Assembly (NCBI GenBank): GCA_964493765.1
Contig: CAZBPK010000022.1
Span: forward strand, 1 to 64,000
Length of the DNA: 64,000 nucleotides
Direction of reading: 5' to 3'
Origin: CALLMJ01 sp964493765
GTDB taxonomy: Bacteria > Bacteroidota > Bacteroidia > J057 > CALLMJ01
Under the pieces are notes generated by a model, which was not told the origin of the DNA, searched no databases, and saw nothing but the letters and a program-made list of their open reading frames with translations. The position numbers and the translations under genes were made by a program. Of this stretch, positions 9,022 through 17,017 are shown piece after piece (within the stretch, counting starts at the first letter, position 1; each line of letters opens with the position of its first letter).

Positions 9022-11034
9022 TTACATTTTATCCTTTAAGGGTTCTATCCATTTACCATCTTCTTGTATGAGTTTAATAAGCTCTTGAACTGCCTTATCT
9101 GAAGGTACGTCTCTGACTAACAATTCTTTACCTTTATATAAAGAAATGGTGCCATGACCTGAACCTACATAACCATAGTCGGCGTCAGCCATTTCTCCTG
9201 GTCCATTCACAATACATCCCATCACTGCGATTTTTACACCCTTTAAATGTTCTGTATGTTGGCGGATCATAGCAGTAGTAGTCTGTAAATCAAATAATGT
9301 TCTACCGCAAGAGGGACAAGAAATATATTCTGTTTTGGTCATTCTTAAACGGCTGGCTTGCAATATGTTAAATGAAATTTCATTCACCATCTTTAAATTT
9401 ACTGATTCATATTGGGTTTTTAAAAGAATTCCATCTAACAAACCATCTATTAGTAATGGACCTAAGCGACCTGAAGATGCAATTTGAAAATATTCTTCTG
9501 TTTTTACAAATTTTGAAGGATTTTCCGATACTGTAGTTTCTAAAATGATTGGCAATTGAATGCCTTTTGACATCCATTTTTGTATAGCTAAACGTATGGG
9601 CTGTATGGCGTAAGTATCACAAGTTAAAATGATAGCAAGATTTTGGTGATTTTCAGGATACAAGTCATTGAACAGAATATCTTCAACTCTAACTTTCACA
9701 AAATTTAATATATCAGAACGAATTAAAGCATTTTTAAAAGATTTGTAATTATCAAACAAAGGAAATAAATTTCTTTGAGGATTTTTTAACCAATATTGAT
9801 AATTTTGAATAATATTTAAAGTACTTGGAAAATCAAAGTCCGGTAAATTTTCACCAATGATTAAATAATCAGCCGCTAAGTCTTGAAAATTCCATTTATC
9901 AGATTCTGGATTAAAAATATAACCTACAGAATCCATGTTTTCATAAGTAATTTTTTCAATACTTTGAAAATCTGCTATCACTCTTGGAAATTCATTTTCA
10001 CCTAAAGAATGAACTTTTTTAGAAGGTTTTCTTTGAAAGTCAAAAGGATTTAGTAGAAAAGTAAAATTTTGAAAATCGGTTAAATAATTAGGATACAAAC
10101 TAACCCAATGGTCTAAATTATCTTTTTGATTTTGAAAATGATGAAGAATTGCTTTTGCAACGGGAATTTCTGCTTCGGGAGGTTCTGTTAAAGAAACGCG
10201 AATGGTATCTCCCAAACCATCCGCTAATAAAGTACCAATTCCAATGGTGGATTTAATACGACCATCAGCACCATCACCAGCTTCTGTTACTCCTAAATGA
10301 AGTGGATACAAATATTTTGTTCTACCATTTAACATTTCATACACTAGTAAACGGTAAGCATAAACCATAACTTGAGTATTAGAAGCTTTCATGGAAATTA
10401 CAATATCATGGAAATCCTCTTTTTCACAAAAATGAATAAATTCTAAAGCAGATTCCACCATTCCTTTAGGGTTGTCGCCATAAAAACTCATAATTCTATC
10501 CGACAAAGAACCATGGTTTGTGCCAATTCTCAAAGCAGTTTTAAATTTTTTAAGGATTTTTAGAAGGGGTTGAAATTTTTTTTCAATTTTTTGAAGTTCA
10601 TTTTGATATTCTTCTTGGGTATAATCAATTTGTTCAAATTTTTTTTTGTCAGCGTAATTACCGGGATTAATACGGACTTTTTCAACAATTTGAGCAGCTA
10701 ATTCTGCTGCATTGGGAGTAAAATGAATATCCGCAACTAATGGAGTTTGATAACCTCTTTTCCTTAATTCATTTTTGATATTTTCTAAATTTTGGGCTTC
10801 TTTTTTGGAAGGAGCTGTAATTCGTATTAATTCGCAACCCGCTTCTATCATTCTAATAGACTCCTCTACTGTTGCTTGGGTATCTAAGGTATCTGCAGTA
10901 GTCATAGACTGAACAACTATAGGATTAATACCTCCCATTTTGACATTACCTATCAATACTTCATGAGTTTTTAAACGATAGGGATAAATCCATGAATGGC
11001 AATAATGATGAACACAACAAAAATCAGGATTCAT
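9022..11034 (-). CDS. ispG: 4-hydroxy-3-methylbut-2-enyl diphosphate synthase, long form
   Basis: Penultimate MEP-pathway enzyme, a 4Fe-4S reductase making HMBPP. The N-terminal TIM barrel (GGINPIVVQSMTTADTLDT, VADIHFTPNAAELAA, RIGTNHGSLSDRI) and C-terminal iron-sulfur domain (SCPSCGRTLFDLQ, VMGCIVNGPGEMADADYGYV) are separated by an insertion of about 250 residues. This is the long, plant-like architecture (A*-domain form) usual in Bacteroidota; 670 aa fits that class. The start overlaps the NifU-domain gene by 4 nt, coupling a cluster scaffold to an iron-sulfur client. DXS at 23.4 kb is the first enzyme of the same pathway. Confidence 0.95.
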   Translation of the reverse strand: MNPDFCCVHHYCHSWIYPYRLKTHEVLIGNVKMGGINPIVVQSMTTADTLDTQATVEESIRMIEAGCELIRITAPSKKEAQNLENIKNELRKRGYQTPLVADIHFTPNAAELAAQIVEKVRINPGNYADKKKFEQIDYTQEEYQNELQKIEKKFQPLLKILKKFKTALRIGTNHGSLSDRIMSFYGDNPKGMVESALEFIHFCEKEDFHDIVISMKASNTQVMVYAYRLLVYEMLNGRTKYLYPLHLGVTEAGDGADGRIKSTIGIGTLLADGLGDTIRVSLTEPPEAEIPVAKAILHHFQNQKDNLDHWVSLYPNYLTDFQNFTFLLNPFDFQRKPSKKVHSLGENEFPRVIADFQSIEKITYENMDSVGYIFNPESDKWNFQDLAADYLIIGENLPDFDFPSTLNIIQNYQYWLKNPQRNLFPLFDNYKSFKNALIRSDILNFVKVRVEDILFNDLYPENHQNLAIILTCDTYAIQPIRLAIQKWMSKGIQLPIILETTVSENPSKFVKTEEYFQIASSGRLGPLLIDGLLDGILLKTQYESVNLKMVNEISFNILQASRLRMTKTEYISCPSCGRTLFDLQTTTAMIRQHTEHLKGVKIAVMGCIVNGPGEMADADYGYVGSGHGTISLYKGKELLVRDVPSDKAVQELIKLIQEDGKWIEPLKDKM

Positions 11035-11261
11035 AGAACAGCCTCCACTTTTTTTATTTCGGGTATAGATTTAATAATCGTTTGTTCCAATCCTGCTTTC
11101 ATGGTCATGGTGTTCATATTACAGTTTTCGCAATTTCCTAACAATTTGACTTTCAATACATCTCCTTCAATATCAATTACTTGAACATCACCACCATCGG
11201 ATTGTAGATAAGGTCTTACAGTATCTAAAACCTCCTCAATTCTTTCAATAAGCGTTTTCAT
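11031..11261 (-). CDS. NifU-like C-terminal domain iron-sulfur scaffold
   Basis: 76-aa protein: MKTLIERIEEVLDTVRPYLQ, SDGGDVQVIDIEGD and the CENCNM pair (C-x-x-C) of NifU C-terminal domains, which hold transient Fe-S clusters for delivery. The upstream in-frame TTG at 11294 was rejected: a -7 box (TAGATTTG) sits at 11267-11274, and the ATG at 11261 follows it by 5 nt. It forms a two-gene operon with ispG, whose product needs a 4Fe-4S cluster. Confidence 0.9.
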   Translation of the reverse strand: MKTLIERIEEVLDTVRPYLQSDGGDVQVIDIEGDVLKVKLLGNCENCNMNTMTMKAGLEQTIIKSIPEIKKVEAVL

Positions 11262-11266
11262 GACTA

Positions 11267-11274
11267 CAAATCTA
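11267..11274 (-). promoter_or_regulatory. -7 box of the NifU/ispG operon
   Basis: Minus-strand TAGATTTG fits TAnnTTTG, 5 nt before the ATG. It decides the start of the NifU-domain gene. Confidence 0.6.
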
Positions 11275-11427
11275 ATACGATTTTTATTGAACACAAAATA
11301 GCAACAAAAAATTCTTATAAGCGTTTATAACCATTTAGTTCAGACCTGTCCGCAAGCAAAAAGATTAAGTAAAACGAAAAAATATGTTGTCATTTGGATT
11401 TTTATTACATTTATCGTTAACTGTTTT

Positions 11428-11497
11428 GTCGCTTGGCGCGGTGGGGGATTTTGGAGTACTTGATTTAACCAAGTCAGTCCCCATTGCGGCAAACGGC
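11428..11497. repeat. Large imperfect palindrome after the DHFR-like gene
   Basis: Nested arms: ACTTG (11458-11462) with CAAGT (11470-11474), GTGGGG with CCCCAT, and GGCGCGG with GCGGC-type outer arms extending to GTCGCTTGG and AAACGGC. The folded element is about 70 bp and much richer in GC than its surroundings. It resembles an attC-like or other structured recombination site more than a terminator, but canonical 7-bp core sites were not found. Confidence 0.5.
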
Positions 11498-11522
11498 TTC
11501 TTGTCCTTCGTCTGCTTTGTTG

Positions 11523-12062
11523 TTAGTTGTCTGTACGTTTGTAATGTAGTTGAGTTAGTCCGGTGTCAAATGTTTTTACGTTTACAAGCTTCAGCTTTTG
11601 TTCAGGTCTGTTGTCTTTAAAAAGTCTTGTTCCGTTACCAACTAATATTGGAATAACCGAAATTATTATTTCGTCCAATAAGTCGTTTTTTAAAAGTTCG
11701 TTTACTATTTCTGCTCCACCGTCACAAAAAACATTTTTACCTTTTTCACCTTTTAATTTTCTCACTAATTCGGTCAAATCGCCTGAGTAAAAAGTTGTTT
11801 TGCCGATTGTCGGCCTTGATGTCCTTGTAATGATGTATGCGTTTTTGTCAGCGTGCGGAAACTCACCAACCTGTTTCCTTACCCAATCATAAGTTTTTCG
11901 TCCGAGTATTACGGTGTCAACGGTTGAAACAAAGTCTGCGTAACCATAGTCTTCTCCTTCTTTCTGAACTATTGAAAGAAAACTCAGGTCGTCATTTGGT
12001 TTAGCGATGTAGCCATCTAAACTCATTGCGATGTAAAGAATTACTTGTCTGTTATTACTCAT
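11523..12062 (-). CDS. Dihydrofolate reductase family protein (RibD C-terminal fold)
   Basis: About 179 aa. N-terminal VILYIAMSLDGYIA, central TVDTVILGRKTYDWV, VFCDGGAEIVNELL and SVIPILVGNGTRLF are the motifs of the RibD-C/DHFR-like reductase family. These NADPH-binding proteins are frequent in accessory regions and cassettes; substrate unknown, and it is not necessarily a true folate enzyme. The TTG at 12074 lies in a -7-like ATATTTTG and was rejected in favour of the ATG at 12062. It is isolated, followed by a large palindrome, and sits in a patch with a broken helicase fragment, so it looks acquired. Confidence 0.85.
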   Translation of the reverse strand: MSNNRQVILYIAMSLDGYIAKPNDDLSFLSIVQKEGEDYGYADFVSTVDTVILGRKTYDWVRKQVGEFPHADKNAYIITRTSRPTIGKTTFYSGDLTELVRKLKGEKGKNVFCDGGAEIVNELLKNDLLDEIIISVIPILVGNGTRLFKDNRPEQKLKLVNVKTFDTGLTQLHYKRTDN

Positions 12063-12278
12063 ATTATTTTTCAAAATATTTTTAATCGTTAGTAGTAAAG
12101 CTGTCGAATAATTGTCAGTCCTCTAACAAGTCCTTTTAGACCTATATTACTGTCCCCCGACAAAAATACGGAAAATATTTCCATTCGTGAAATTGAAGAG
12201 TTTTTATACCGCAAAATCAAACAGGACAACATATCTGCATCTTATCAAAAAACTTTGTGGGCGCCATTCAGTTTCTTT

Positions 12279-12584
12279 ACCCTCTGCTCGTTTGCGAACA
12301 GACTCGTAGAATTTCTGTAGGGTTTCATCCTGCTGGGCAAAGTTACTACCTTTTTCCAAGGATTCAATCATGCTTTGCATAGCAACCGAAACGGCATTGG
12401 ATTTTACAAAGGAATAGCCTTCAAAAAGAGCATCAAATATTGGTTGTGTAATAATGTGCTGTGCCAGCATTTCGATGGCTTGCTCTTCATTAATACTTGG
12501 GTTGATATTCTTTTGTAAACCCCTCAAGAATTTATCGAAAGCGGCACGTTGGTCTTTCTTTTCTTCAATGAGGTATTCATTTCC
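12279..12584 (-). pseudogene. Internal fragment of a helicase/restriction protein
   Basis: About 102 codons without a start or a normal end. The fragment reads EYLIEEKKDQRAAFDKFL, NINPSINEEQAIEMLAQHI and FDALFEGYSFV up to YESVRKRAEG, the middle of large DEAD/DEAH helicase-methyltransferase restriction proteins (type ISP-like), as I recall that family. After RAEG the frame runs into unrelated sequence and stops at 12204. A plus-strand coding-like scrap occupies 12150-12240. A repeat copy lies 36 bp upstream. It belongs to the same family as the broken helicase at 59-60.6 kb but covers a region missing there. Confidence 0.65.
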
Positions 12585-12619
12585 GGGTAATCTCTATTTT
12601 TTTAATAATATACTTTTTT

Positions 12620-12746
12620 GGGCGTGCCCCTTGCTATGCTGCGGGTCGGGCTGTTTTGGGCTTCGCTATCGCTTCGGCAATCCTTTGGATGCTCATACTT
12701 CGCAACCAAAGGCAGTGCCACTTTGTGCCCTTCACATCCCTCACGC
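12620..12746 (+). repeat. Dispersed structured repeat, copy B
   Basis: Starts with GGGCGTGCCCC, then GCGGGTCGGGCTG, a divergent GGGCTTCGCTATCGCTTCGG block, CAATCC, AAAGGCAGTGCC and CACATCCCTCACGC. Small self-complementary ends (GGGC/GCCC and GGCA/TGCC) can form hairpins. It lies between the helicase fragment and nuoG. Confidence 0.85.
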
Positions 12747-12868
12747 ATTATCAAAAGCAAACTTTTTTTCACATATTTTTAATAGGATAATTTTTTATTA
12801 GGGTCAAAAAAAATTTGCAGTAAATAGATTTTTTTTATTTACTTTGTGGTTTAATAGAAAAAAGAAAA

Positions 12869-14575
12869 ATGGGTAAAGTCATTATAGATGGAAAAACTTA
12901 TGAGTTTGAAGGAAAGCACTACTTACTTCAATTTGCATTGGATAATGGTGTAGAAATTCCTTATTTTTGTTACCACCCTGCTATGTCATTGCCAACTAAC
13001 TGTAGAATGTGTTTAGTAGAAACAGGCATGCCAATTATCAATCGTGAAACTAAACAACCTGAATTAGATGAAAATGGAAATGTAAAAATTATGTGGGGTA
13101 GGAAGCCTTCAACAGCTTGTAATACTCCTCTCGCAGATGGAATGCATGTAAAAACTCATAAAACCTCTAAAGTAGTAGAAAAAGCTCAAAAAGGTGTTTT
13201 AGAGTTTATGCTGATTAACCATCCCCTAGACTGCCCAATCTGTGACCAAGCAGGTGAATGTCCTTTACAAATCAATACTTATAAATATGGTCCAGAAGGT
13301 TCTCGTTTTGAATTAGAAAAAGTTCATAAACCCAAAAGAATTCATTTAGGACCTCGTGTTGTTTTAGATGCTGAAAGATGTATCAATTGCACAAGATGCG
13401 TTCGTTTTTCTGAAGAAATATCAAAATCCAATCAATTAACTATTATTTCAAGAGGTGATAAAAACTTTCCAGCAGCTGCTCCGGGTTTGGTATTTGACGA
13501 CCCTTATTCAATGAACGTAATTGATATATGTCCTGTTGGTGCTTTAACTTCTGAATCTTTTCGCTTTAAAGCAAGAGTTTGGGAAATGAATTTTACACCC
13601 ACTGTTTGCACTTCTTGTTCCAATAATTGCGCAGTAGATGTATGGGTACGTGATAATGAAGTTCTTAGATTAACTCCTAGAAAAAATTTATCTGTAAACC
13701 AATATTGGATGTGTGATGATGGAAGATTGAATATTTCATGGTTAAATGAAAATCGTATTTCTGGCGCAAAAGCGAAAGGTGATACCCCTATATCTATAGA
13801 AGATGCATTAAATGGCATTAAAGATTTACTCAGTCAGCATAAAGGAAAGGTTTTATTTATTGGTTCTGCGTTTTCAACATTAGAAAATCAATATGCTTTT
13901 AAGCAATTTGCAGGTGCTAATGGTTCTAATGAAGTTTTTTATGTTAAGCATATTGATACAAATTTTGGCGACAATTTCTTAAAGAAAAATGACAGAACTC
14001 CTAATGCTGCCGGTGCTGAATTAGTTGGCTTTAAGTCTATTTCTTTGGAAGAGTTGTCTGAAAAAATACAAAAAGTTGAAGTAGTTTATATTTTAGAAGA
14101 CGATAAAACAGCAGAGGCTTTATCTAAACATGCTTCTCATAAGCCTTTTGTAGTTCATGGTTTTAATTATGTGAAAGGTTATGAAAACTTTACTTATTTA
14201 TTACCTGCTGCTACTCATACTGAACAAAATGGAGTATTTGTTAATGAAAAGCAAATTGCTCAAGTCTCGTTAATGGCTAGACAAATTAAAAGAATGACCC
14301 CTGATATGTGGATGTTATTACCCAAATCCCGTTTAGATGCTGGGGGTCAATTAACTGATAATTGGAGAAATCCTGAGCATATTATTGATTGTTTACCTTC
14401 TTGGATGTTCTTCTCTTATATGTTCCCTGCTAATAAAGAACTGTTTAATCAAACCCATTTGGAAATTTTTAATAAAATAAAATCCAAATTGCCGCTTATT
14501 AAGGACTTAAAATTACCCAAAAGACAAAGAAAAGAAGTATTCAAAATGAGCCAATTAGAATTTGCTCAAAAATAA
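12869..14575 (+). CDS. nuoG: NADH-quinone oxidoreductase subunit G (2Fe-2S/4Fe-4S)
   Basis: Electron-wiring subunit of respiratory complex I. The N-terminal 2Fe-2S ferredoxin domain has CYHPAMSLPTNCRMCLVE and a later TACNTPL; the His-Cys cluster shows HPLDCPICDQAGECPLQ; 4Fe-4S ligands follow in CINCTRCVRF, CPVGAL and CTSCSNNC. The C-terminal molybdopterin-oxidoreductase-like part is short (total 568 aa, versus about 900 in E. coli), as is common in Bacteroidota. No other nuo gene is adjacent, so the complex I locus is split or this is a second copy. Start fixed by the ferredoxin N-terminus. Confidence 0.9.
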   Translation: MGKVIIDGKTYEFEGKHYLLQFALDNGVEIPYFCYHPAMSLPTNCRMCLVETGMPIINRETKQPELDENGNVKIMWGRKPSTACNTPLADGMHVKTHKTSKVVEKAQKGVLEFMLINHPLDCPICDQAGECPLQINTYKYGPEGSRFELEKVHKPKRIHLGPRVVLDAERCINCTRCVRFSEEISKSNQLTIISRGDKNFPAAAPGLVFDDPYSMNVIDICPVGALTSESFRFKARVWEMNFTPTVCTSCSNNCAVDVWVRDNEVLRLTPRKNLSVNQYWMCDDGRLNISWLNENRISGAKAKGDTPISIEDALNGIKDLLSQHKGKVLFIGSAFSTLENQYAFKQFAGANGSNEVFYVKHIDTNFGDNFLKKNDRTPNAAGAELVGFKSISLEELSEKIQKVEVVYILEDDKTAEALSKHASHKPFVVHGFNYVKGYENFTYLLPAATHTEQNGVFVNEKQIAQVSLMARQIKRMTPDMWMLLPKSRLDAGGQLTDNWRNPEHIIDCLPSWMFFSYMFPANKELFNQTHLEIFNKIKSKLPLIKDLKLPKRQRKEVFKMSQLEFAQK

Positions 14576-14640
14576 TTTCATTTTTTTTGTAACTTTTTAA
14601 AAATTTCAACGTATAATTGCATAACTAAACCATAAATTAT

Positions 14641-15252
14641 ATGTTTGAAAATTTAATTAATAAAGTTCTTGGAATATTTAAAGGAGAAGTAGAAAAAAAA
14701 ATATCTAATATTGTTTTTTCAAAAAGCATTTCAATTGATAATATTCCCCAAACAACAGAAGATTTTATAACATTTAGAGATAAACTTGCAACAACACCCG
14801 AAGGGGGAGTTGTTGCATTTTTAGTTGCTTGTTTAATTTATAATCAAAATGAGCAAATTGGAAGAGAATGTATTATTATTCAAACAGATGCATCTCAATT
14901 ACAACCTTCTAATGCTGGTTATAAGGGTTATGATTTAACATCATCAAATCATAACATGATAATTCAACTAAGGCAAAAACCCTATATTATCAATTCATAT
15001 ATTCAAGGAACTTCATTTGAAAATGGATACTCACTTCCTAAATTACCGTTTAATTTTTCTATTGAGAAGAGTGAAGAAACTGATGGAGGAAAATATGTAA
15101 AAGTATTTGTCCGTTCTACTGGTGCTGATACAGCAAGACCTATTAGAATGAGTAAAAATGATAAAGGGATTTGGAAAGGGATTGAGTTTTCTAGTTTGTT
15201 TGTTGGAGTGAATCCTCCCAAAAATAATGGTCCAAAAGCTGGAGATTTTTAG
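14641..15252 (+). CDS. DUF6935-like protein without signal peptide
   Basis: 203 aa. After a 25-residue amphipathic N-terminus the protein is clearly homologous to the next gene: TTEDFITFRDKLATTPEGG, GRECIIIQTDASQLQ, GYKGYDLTSSN, STGADTARPI and KNDKGIWKGIEFSS recur there. I assign it tentatively to the DUF6935 family, function unknown. Lack of a signal peptide predicts a cytoplasmic protein, unlike its paralogue. A TATAATTG -7-like box lies upstream near 14612. Confidence 0.7.
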   Translation: MFENLINKVLGIFKGEVEKKISNIVFSKSISIDNIPQTTEDFITFRDKLATTPEGGVVAFLVACLIYNQNEQIGRECIIIQTDASQLQPSNAGYKGYDLTSSNHNMIIQLRQKPYIINSYIQGTSFENGYSLPKLPFNFSIEKSEETDGGKYVKVFVRSTGADTARPIRMSKNDKGIWKGIEFSSLFVGVNPPKNNGPKAGDF

Positions 15253-15254
15253 GA

Positions 15255-15270
15255 TTGGCACGGGTTTTGT
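15255..15270 (+). promoter_or_regulatory. Sigma54-like -24/-12 promoter
   Basis: TTGGCACGGGTTTTGT matches the sigma54 consensus YTGGCACGRNNNTTGC at every fixed position except the last base, with correct GG-to-TG spacing. It lies just after one DUF6935-like gene and 42 bp before the next, so it would drive the secreted paralogue separately. Confidence 0.6.
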
Positions 15271-15312
15271 CTTTGTACTAAAATTAAAAATTTAAACTTA
15301 AATTAAAATACC

Positions 15313-15903
15313 ATGAAAAAATTAGTTTTCTTATTCGCGTTATGTATTAGTTTTTTGGCTAATGCTCAAAAAACTATCACTGTAGACAAATTACCTAGCT
15401 CTACAGAAGAGTTTATTACTTTTAGAGACAAAATGGCAACGACCCCAGAGGGAGGTGCAGTTGCTTTTATTGTTGCTTCAATGCTTTATTCTCAAAACCC
15501 ATCTATGGGAAGAGAATGTGTAATTATTCAAACCGATATGTCTCAATTACAACAATCTAATTCAGGATATAAAGGTTTTGACTTAACCTCTTCCAATAAT
15601 TTTCAGTTAAAACAAATTGATAGCAGAAAACACATTCCTTTTTCTTATGTTCAAGGAACAACCAATGAAAATGGTTATCAATTACCTGGTGGTGCAATGA
15701 AGTTCAAAATAGAACGCACCATGGATGCTGGTCCTAATATGATTAAAGTATTTGTTTGGTCCACAGGTGCAGATTCAGCTAGACCTATCACCTTAAAAAA
15801 GAATGATAAAGGTATTTGGAAACCAGTAGAATTTTCAAGCATTATGGTTGCGGTTCGTCCTCCAGTAGTAAAATCTAAAGGAGCTGTAGACGGCGACTTT
15901 TAA
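15313..15903 (+). CDS. Secreted DUF6935-like protein
   Basis: 196 aa, paralogue of the preceding gene with a signal peptide (MKKLVFLFALCISFLANAQ) in place of its amphipathic N-terminus. Conserved: STEEFITFRDKMATTPEGG, GRECVIIQTDMSQLQ, GYKGFDLTSSN and STGADSARPITLKKNDKG. Function unknown. The pair looks like a tandem duplication in which one copy is exported. A sigma54-like promoter precedes it and a strong terminator follows. Confidence 0.75.
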   Translation: MKKLVFLFALCISFLANAQKTITVDKLPSSTEEFITFRDKMATTPEGGAVAFIVASMLYSQNPSMGRECVIIQTDMSQLQQSNSGYKGFDLTSSNNFQLKQIDSRKHIPFSYVQGTTNENGYQLPGGAMKFKIERTMDAGPNMIKVFVWSTGADSARPITLKKNDKGIWKPVEFSSIMVAVRPPVVKSKGAVDGDF

Positions 15904-15921
15904 TCTTACTAAAATATCAAT

Positions 15922-15953
15922 AAAAAAAGCATTCAGAAATGAGTGCTTTTTTT
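15922..15953 (+). terminator. Rho-independent terminator
   Basis: AAAAAAAGCATTC and GAGTGCTTTTTTT pair (one G-T wobble) around AGAAAT, with T and A runs usable in both directions. It closes the DUF6935-like gene. Confidence 0.8.
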
Positions 15954-16018
15954 ATTATTTTTTTTAGCGTTAAATAAATTTTAATATTTTTTGACTTTTT
16001 CAATTAAAAATGAAAACA

Positions 16019-16026
16019 TATCTTTG
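16019..16026 (+). promoter_or_regulatory. -7 box of the esterase gene
   Basis: TATCTTTG fits TAnnTTTG. It lies inside the longest open frame, between its first ATG (16010) and the ATG at 16031 that begins the signal peptide, so it decides for the second ATG. A TTTG at 15990-15993 may be the -33 element (25-nt gap). Confidence 0.6.
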
Positions 16027-16030
16027 CAAT

Positions 16031-16933
16031 ATGAAAAAGTCAATTTGCACTATTGGAATATTTATACTCCTATTTTCTTTAGCATTCGGCAATCATGATA
16101 AAAATAAAAGATTGAAAAACAAAAGAATAGAAGAAATTTTAAAATTTCCAAAACATGTTTCTCATCTTAAAAAAATTAAAACTCACAATTTGAAAATTGA
16201 GAAAAATTTCTATGCTAATCATGAAAGAAATTATTATCTGATTTGTAATAATACTGAGCAGACCCATTATAAAAAAGCCATTTTTTATGTGCATGGAGGT
16301 GGTTGGATTTTAGGTAAACCTGAAAACCACTTAAAACTTGCAGAGTTATTAACTGAACAAGGGTTTTTAGTGATTCTTGCTTCATACCGTTATGTATATC
16401 AAACTGAAGGAGTTGAAATTATTAATGACTTAAAAAAGGCTTTTCAAAATGCAAATGTTGTCATAAAGGAAAAATTTCCTGAAATTGAAAGTGTAATAAT
16501 AGGTGGTGCTTCAGCAGGTGGAAATTTAGCAAGTTTACTTGCATTGTCAGATTTTGAAAGTCTTATTCCAATTAAAGGATTATTTTCTTTGTCCGGAGCA
16601 TTAGATTTATCTGAAATGAAATATAACTCCATTATTAGAAGATTTGCAAAAGAACCAAATTCATTAGATTATCAATTAGTTAATCCAATATCTTATTTAT
16701 CTAACTCAAAAAGTCAATTTCCCATATTGTGTATTCACGGTTCGCAAGATGGTTTAGTACCCGTTTGTTCAAGTAGCAATTTTGTGGAAGTTTCAAGAAG
16801 TAAGAGTTGCCATCCTACTGAGGTTTTTTATTTTAATGCTAATCATATAGATATTACATCAGCTTGGTATTATGATAACAACAAAAATTATGGGCAAAAA
16901 GAACTTTTGTTATCATGGCTACTAAGTTTATAA
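16031..16933 (+). CDS. Exported alpha/beta-hydrolase (esterase-like)
   Basis: 300 aa. Signal peptide MKKSICTIGIFILLFSLAFG. Catalytic features: oxyanion motif FYVHGGGWILGKPE, nucleophile elbow GGASAGGNLAS (GxSxG), acid in HGSQDGLVP, and histidine in NANHIDI near the C-terminus. This is the carboxylesterase/BD-FAE-like hydrolase type; ester substrate unknown. The start is moved to the second ATG because the first would place the -7 box inside the gene. Monocistronic between a terminator and a sigma54-like site. Confidence 0.85.
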   Translation: MKKSICTIGIFILLFSLAFGNHDKNKRLKNKRIEEILKFPKHVSHLKKIKTHNLKIEKNFYANHERNYYLICNNTEQTHYKKAIFYVHGGGWILGKPENHLKLAELLTEQGFLVILASYRYVYQTEGVEIINDLKKAFQNANVVIKEKFPEIESVIIGGASAGGNLASLLALSDFESLIPIKGLFSLSGALDLSEMKYNSIIRRFAKEPNSLDYQLVNPISYLSNSKSQFPILCIHGSQDGLVPVCSSSNFVEVSRSKSCHPTEVFYFNANHIDITSAWYYDNNKNYGQKELLLSWLLSL

Positions 16934-16984
16934 TGGGTATTTTTTAAGTTTTAAAGGTAAATTTTTTTTAGGTACAAAATAAAA

Positions 16985-17000
16985 TTGGCATTAACTTTGC
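16985..17000 (+). promoter_or_regulatory. Promoter of the DUF4412 gene (sigma54-like or -7 box)
   Basis: TTGGCATTAACTTTGC keeps the GG and TTGC of a -24/-12 promoter at correct spacing (two mismatches). The same stretch also contains TAACTTTG (TAnnTTTG), so a housekeeping promoter is an equal alternative. Confidence 0.4.
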
Positions 17001-17017
17001 CGTAATAAAACATAAAT

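Noticed and set aside
11384..11620. 78-codon plus-strand frame
   Set aside because: It runs across the palindrome and the end of the DHFR-like gene and has hydrophobic low-information composition.
12454..12801. 115-codon plus-strand frame through repeat copy B
   Set aside because: It is a by-product of the repeat's open frame joined to antisense of the helicase fragment; no start signal.
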